Below, piece by piece: positions 5,290 through 8,486 of a stretch of 8,486 bases of DNA. The notes under the pieces were generated by a model. The model searched no databases, had not been told where the DNA came from, and was given only the letters and a program-made list of their open reading frames with translations. Made by a program: the position numbers and the translations under genes. Position 1 is the first letter of the stretch; every line of letters begins with the position of its first letter. The stretch covers positions 1 through 8,486 of the forward strand of contig PAMN02000038.1 in the NCBI GenBank assembly GCA_002707335.2. Direction: 5' to 3'. This stretch comes from Methanobacteriota archaeon. GTDB taxonomy: Archaea; Thermoplasmatota; Poseidoniia; Poseidoniales; Poseidoniaceae.

Positions 5290-6342
5290 TCAAAACCCTG
5301 TAAGAGATTTTTGAACTGTTTGTGGAGGCTTCAAGGTGTGTATAGTTTCGATATGTGTAGTTTGATCAGCATTTAGATTTTCCAATGTCTTTATGATCTG
5401 TTCGCCTACAGCACCTGCAACATTTACAGCAACGGCATTTCCTATCTGCTTATAGCAAGAGGAAATGCTACCTGAAAATTCCCAGTCATCAGGAAATGAT
5501 TGAATCCTTGCATACTCTCTAATTGTAAATGGACGTGTTTCTTCTGGATGACACCTTTCTGTTTGCTTTTGGCTTGGAGATGTTGTTAGTGTAAGACAAG
5601 CCTCATCCCAAGATATCCTTCTGGCCATTCCTCTTCGGCCACCACCGCTATAGAAACTAGCTCCCATGAATTCTTTCTGTATTTCAACAGGGAGATCCAC
5701 CCAACACCCTCCCGGAGGGACTAATTTCATGACATCATACCTTTTCTGCGAAAATTTTGTACCTTTAGATGTAGGGACATCCTTCAGTGCATCTCGTAGG
5801 ACAATTTTCTTTTTGTATGGATTGGGATATGTGAAATGGTAACCAGGTAAGGTTCCAATCAAGAAGACTCGTTTTCTTTTTTGGGCGACTGTAAAATCTG
5901 TCGCATTTAGTACCTTCATTTGGACGTGATAACCCAATTCAGTTAGAACTTTAGTCATAGTCTGGAGTGTTCTACCATCATCATGGTTCTTCAATCCCTC
6001 GACATTTTCGCCAACAAAAATCTTTGGTTTAATTTCTTTTATTGCTCTAGCGAATTCAAAAAATAGAGTCCCTCTCGTATCCTCAAATCCTAGCCCCTTT
6101 CCTGCATAACTAAATGCCTGACACGGAAAACCACCTGCAACAATGTCTGCCTTGAATTTTGAAAAGTCAACCTCAGCGACATCTTGATGGATTACGTTCC
6201 AATCAGGTCGATTCTTTTTGAGAGTTGCACATGCATCCTTATCAATTTCTATCAGCGCTTCCGTCTCAAGTCCCGCCATTTCAAAACCTAATGCCATACC
6301 ACCTGCGCCAGCGAACAATTCTAGCACAGTGAATTTCCTCAT
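5290..6342 (-). CDS. DNA (cytosine-5)-methyltransferase of a type II R-M system
   Basis: This enzyme transfers a methyl group from S-adenosylmethionine to carbon 5 of cytosine at the site its partner nuclease would cut. All key m5C motifs are present in order in 350 residues: I LELFAGAGG (7-15, cofactor), IV GGFPCQAFS with the catalytic Cys74, VI ENVEGL (112-117), VIII QKRKRVFLIG (154-163), IX RPFTIREYARIQSFPD (270-285) and X QIGNAV (299-304). The target recognition region between VIII and IX (about 165-269) is compact and holds SGGGRRGMARR. About 30 residues after motif X form a low-complexity tail. ATG 6342 is preferred to the upstream TTG 6375 because AAGGGGA lies six bases before it and MRKFTVLELF is the standard family start. 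The target sequence is not determined. The endonuclease follows directly; no controller gene is present. Confidence 0.95.
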   Translation of the reverse strand: MRKFTVLELFAGAGGMALGFEMAGLETEALIEIDKDACATLKKNRPDWNVIHQDVAEVDFSKFKADIVAGGFPCQAFSYAGKGLGFEDTRGTLFFEFARAIKEIKPKIFVGENVEGLKNHDDGRTLQTMTKVLTELGYHVQMKVLNATDFTVAQKRKRVFLIGTLPGYHFTYPNPYKKKIVLRDALKDVPTSKGTKFSQKRYDVMKLVPPGGCWVDLPVEIQKEFMGASFYSGGGRRGMARRISWDEACLTLTTSPSQKQTERCHPEETRPFTIREYARIQSFPDDWEFSGSISSCYKQIGNAVAVNVAGAVGEQIIKTLENLNADQTTHIETIHTLKPPQTVQKSLTGF

Positions 6343-6383
6343 ACCATTCCCCTTATGTGAACAGTTAATGAACAATTCCAGTC

Positions 6384-6392
6384 TTATGTAAA
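6384..6392 (-). promoter_or_regulatory. TATA-like element for the R-M operon
   Basis: On the minus strand TTTACATAA sits about 45 bases before the methyltransferase ATG. A start roughly 26 bases downstream would give a leader of about 20 nt that includes AAGGGGA. The match to the archaeal TATA consensus is fair only. A perfect 10-bp palindrome, TTCAATTGAA (6439-6448), lies a further 47 bases upstream. Confidence 0.3.
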
Positions 6393-6530
6393 GTTTAGTA
6401 AATGATTTTCCTCTATGTTAGGTTTGAAAATTGATCTATTCAATTGAACTTAATTCCGTTTACTGTTTGAGGTTAGATATCATAGTTGAGACATCTTTTA
6501 GCATGAAACAATTATGTGATTTTGCAATTC

Positions 6531-6833
6531 TTAATGGGAATTGACCCAGTCTAGATATTCTTGATTTGCTTCCACTTTTAATATCAATATTTCAGGAACA
6601 TCATACGGATGTAAGTTTGTAATTACTTCTTGCACTGACTCCTTATTTTTCTCTGAAACTTTGATTTCCAGCAACCATTCTTTTTCATGATTCAATTTCC
6701 CATCCCAAGAGTAAGTCGAAGATATTTCTCTATGCTGAACGCAAGCGGCACCAGATTCTACAATCGACTGTGCAAAAGAAGTAACTTCAAATTCTCTAAA
6801 GGAAATTGGAAGTGTTGTCTTAATCAAAAACAT
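6531..6833 (-). CDS. cutA: CutA1-like protein
   Basis: A 100-residue protein matching the CutA1 family, small cytoplasmic trimers with a ferredoxin-like fold related in shape to PII signalling proteins. Visible features are an early Cys (31, in SGAACVQHREI), the conserved YSWDGKLNHEKEWLLEIK segment (41-58) and the family hallmark HPYDVPEIL (75-83). The length is usual for the family. CutA was named for copper or divalent-cation tolerance in Escherichia coli, but its role in archaea is uncertain. ATG 6833 begins nine bases after the dehydrogenase stop, so the two genes are probably one transcript; a weak AAGTGG precedes the start. There is no sign of truncation. Confidence 0.88.
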   Translation of the reverse strand: MFLIKTTLPISFREFEVTSFAQSIVESGAACVQHREISSTYSWDGKLNHEKEWLLEIKVSEKNKESVQEVITNLHPYDVPEILILKVEANQEYLDWVNSH

Positions 6834-6842
6834 CGAACCACT

Positions 6843-7736
6843 TCAAAACTGATAATTCACACCTGTGAGTTTTTCGCTTAATTCCCACAATTTTTCCGCT
6901 ACTTTCTCATCCATTGCTTTTTCATTTATTTTTGATTTACCAAACTTCCCCCAAGCATCTAGTAACCCCGTTGGCCCCCAGTATACGTAGTCGTCCGCCA
7001 TATCAGATGTGGCTGCAAATAATGTGCTACTAGCACCCTTTTTTGCACGCATTGCTATAATGTTTAGAAGTCTCCAAACTATCGAATGCCTCTGCAACTT
7101 AGTGCGTGAATATCCAGGATGTGATCCAAATGATTTGACATTGATTCCAGATGCTTTCAACCTTCTATCAAATTCTATGGCGAACATCAAGTTTGCCAAC
7201 TTACTTTGACCATAGGCTTTCCATTTCTTGTACTTTCTTGTTTCAAAATTCAAGTCATTAAGATTGATTTCTCCAATGTTATGAGCTATACTTGAAACCG
7301 TAACTACCCTGCTACCTGGTGTACTTTTTAGCAAAGGAAATAATTTACCAGTCAAGGCAAAATGGCCTAAATGATTAGTTCCAATTTGCAGTTCAAACCC
7401 GTCTTTAGTCTTAGATTTGGGAGGTATCATGACACCTGCGTTGTTGACAAGAATGTCCAAATTTTTGTATTTGACTAATATTTCATCTGTGAATCTTCCT
7501 ATGCTTTCAAGGTCTGCAAGATCTAATTCCATAACATGTATCATGGTTCCCGGATATTTTTTCAACAATTTCTCCCTTGCAGCCTTACCCTTTTCCACAT
7601 TGCGACATGCCATTATTACGATGGCATCTCTAGATGCGAAACCAGCGGCCATGTGATAACCAATACCACAGTTTGCCCCAGTAACGATCACGACCCTCAA
7701 AGAAAGGTCCTGCATCATCTTAAGTTTCCATTTCAC
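6843..7736 (-). CDS. Short-chain dehydrogenase/reductase, retinol-dehydrogenase-like
   Basis: A 297-residue classical SDR oxidoreductase using NAD(P). Counting from the GTG at 7736, it has the cofactor loop TGANCGIG (19-26), a basic ACRN after the second strand (Arg45, suggesting NADP preference), LDLAD (71-75), NNAGV (98-102), the structural Asn121 (GTNHLGH), catalytic Ser near 148-149, Tyr175-x3-Lys179 (YGQSK) and SHPG (205-208). The whole pattern resembles retinol dehydrogenase, WW-domain oxidoreductase and protochlorophyllide-reductase-like SDRs; the substrate is unknown. The start is uncertain: GTG 7736 gives MKWKL, which fits the family's usual N-terminus, while ATG 7718 or 7715 would shorten it by six or seven residues. 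None has a clear ribosome-binding site. The CutA-like gene follows after nine bases. The upstream neighbour is divergent. Confidence 0.9.
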   Translation of the reverse strand: MKWKLKMMQDLSLRVVIVTGANCGIGYHMAAGFASRDAIVIMACRNVEKGKAAREKLLKKYPGTMIHVMELDLADLESIGRFTDEILVKYKNLDILVNNAGVMIPPKSKTKDGFELQIGTNHLGHFALTGKLFPLLKSTPGSRVVTVSSIAHNIGEINLNDLNFETRKYKKWKAYGQSKLANLMFAIEFDRRLKASGINVKSFGSHPGYSRTKLQRHSIVWRLLNIIAMRAKKGASSTLFAATSDMADDYVYWGPTGLLDAWGKFGKSKINEKAMDEKVAEKLWELSEKLTGVNYQF

Positions 7737-7870
7737 AAGTTTATTGGAGATACTTCTTATCTTCAAAGTTATGCTTTTAATAATCGGTTTTGGCTAAGAA
7801 GAATATAAATTTCATGCAACCACTGCCGATAAAGGTCAAACTTATTCACTAGATTGTATAAAATCAAATT
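7737..7870. promoter_or_regulatory. Divergent promoter region
   Basis: This gap lies between the minus-strand dehydrogenase and the plus-strand membrane protein. TTATTAAAAG on the minus strand (7783-7774) would place a start near 7752, about 16 nt before GTG 7736. On the plus strand ATATAAAT (7803-7810) would give a start near 7832 and a leader of about 39 nt before ATG 7871. The elements lie about 20 bases apart, so the two promoters may interfere. These are pattern calls only. Confidence 0.35.
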
Positions 7871-8486
7871 ATGGGGCCAGAAAATGAGTTCATCTGGTTT
7901 GTAATATTAGGAGTATGGGCAGCAATTATTGTTCTTGCAATCAAACCGCTCCATGGCTACATGGTTTCTCGAGGAATGGAGAACATGGTAGCTGTATATT
8001 ACAACCGCAAAGTGGCGCATATGGTTTCTGGTGGAATACCTCTAATTATGGTACCAATTGTTTTTACTGACCCTATTTGGCCACTTTTGGGAGGAGTAAT
8101 TGGTGGCATAGCACTTGCTGCAACACACATAATGGACAAACGCCTTTGGTGGATGCAAACTGAACAAAACATGAATGATGCAACTTTTGCATTTATGTTA
8201 GGCATTTCTGTATTCGTATTGTGGCATTATTTGGATGATGCTTGGCTAGCCATTCTACCTGCTTTATTCATGGCTTATGGTGACGGAGTAACTGGGATTA
8301 TCAGAAATAAATTATTTGCTAAAAGAACCAAAAGTGCATGGGGTAATCTTGGAATGGCAATTTTGTGCATCCCGCTTGGATATTTCATAGGAAAAAGCGC
8401 TGACCCCTCAATCCCAATATGGGGGGCAATATCTGGAGCAGTGGCATCATTTGTTGAGAGATATGAATTCGGACCAATTGATGATA
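7871..8486 (+). CDS. CTP-dependent dolichol/phytol kinase-like membrane protein, N-terminal part
   Basis: The first 205 residues are visible; the frame is open to the window edge. The protein has about seven hydrophobic helices (roughly 7-25, 52-72, 73-88, 105-121, 125-139, 160-175, 182-197). Two motifs recall the Sec59/VTE5/DGK1 lipid-kinase superfamily, which overlaps with CDP-diglyceride synthase annotations: RKVAHM (46-51), and YGDGVTGIIRN (136-146) followed by a basic loop and KSAWGNLGM (154-162). Members phosphorylate polyprenols, phytol or diacylglycerol with CTP at the membrane. In this archaeon the substrate might be an isoprenoid alcohol such as geranylgeraniol or dolichol, but it could also be another CTP-using lipid enzyme. 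ATG 7871 is chosen because it opens the frame just ahead of the first helix; no ribosome-binding site is present, so the message may be leaderless or weakly led. Confidence 0.7.
   Translation, partial: MGPENEFIWFVILGVWAAIIVLAIKPLHGYMVSRGMENMVAVYYNRKVAHMVSGGIPLIMVPIVFTDPIWPLLGGVIGGIALAATHIMDKRLWWMQTEQNMNDATFAFMLGISVFVLWHYLDDAWLAILPALFMAYGDGVTGIIRNKLFAKRTKSAWGNLGMAILCIPLGYFIGKSADPSIPIWGAISGAVASFVERYEFGPIDD

Noticed and set aside
4459..6342. Reading the R-M target as GGNCC from site avoidance
   Set aside because: GGNCC sequences occur repeatedly in the window, for example near 750, 2452, 3843 and 4664, so no avoidance is visible and the target stays open.
6525..6543. 6-bp inverted repeat over the CutA stop codon as a terminator
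   Set aside because: No T-tract follows it on the minus strand, and a 6-bp repeat in AT-rich DNA is common by chance.
7855..7866. TATA-like TTGTATAAAATC just ahead of the membrane-protein gene
   Set aside because: A start 26 bases downstream would fall inside the coding region after ATG 7871, leaving out the first helix; the element at 7803-7810 is better placed.

Overview
The window looks like chromosomal DNA of a marine planktonic euryarchaeon, most likely Marine Group II (Candidatus Poseidoniales). The archaeal call rests on several things: a digeranylgeranylglyceryl phosphate synthase of the UbiA family (ether-lipid synthesis), a GPN-loop GTPase, a tRNA gene without an encoded CCA end, T-tract and TATA-like signals, and mostly weak or absent Shine-Dalgarno sites. 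The Marine Group II call is an inference from gene style: compact AT-rich genes, a PPAPPGM-rich protein and a small winged-helix protein. It has not been checked by any search.

Layout. Positions 1-385 (minus strand, 3' part missing) encode the N-terminus of a protein built from 21-bp tandem repeats. A divergent promoter region (386-504) separates it from a GPN-loop GTPase (505-1341) and ornithine carbamoyltransferase argF (1382-2353), which form a plus-strand pair. argF ends base-to-base against the stop codon of a minus-strand pair: a small winged-helix protein (3242-3481) followed by the UbiA-type lipid prenyltransferase (2354-3211). From 3482 to 3827 there is no credible gene but a cluster of inverted repeats. 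Next comes tRNA-Glu(CTC) at 3828-3900, then an operator-like inverted repeat and a small, strongly acidic protein (3969-4367).

Minus-strand genes 6342-5290 and 5262-4459 form a two-gene type II restriction-modification system: a complete m5C methyltransferase followed by a PD-(D/E)xK endonuclease resembling the TdeIII family. The last 14 bases of the tRNA-Glu gene recur with one mismatch at 4412-4425, between the acidic gene and the endonuclease. This hints that this tRNA was once an integration site and that 3900-6500 is an accessory island. Upstream lie a CutA1-like protein (6531-6833) and a short-chain dehydrogenase (6843-7736), probably co-transcribed. The window ends inside a plus-strand multi-pass membrane protein (7871-8486) resembling the CTP-dependent dolichol/phytol kinase and CDP-diglyceride synthase superfamily.

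How the genes fit together: the UbiA enzyme, and possibly the partial membrane protein, belong to isoprenoid-lipid metabolism; argF belongs to arginine synthesis; the methyltransferase and endonuclease form a defence module. No complete novel system is evident. The parts most worth a second look are the tRNA 3'-end duplication with the acidic gene and R-M module beside it, and the structured intergenic region at 3527-3775.
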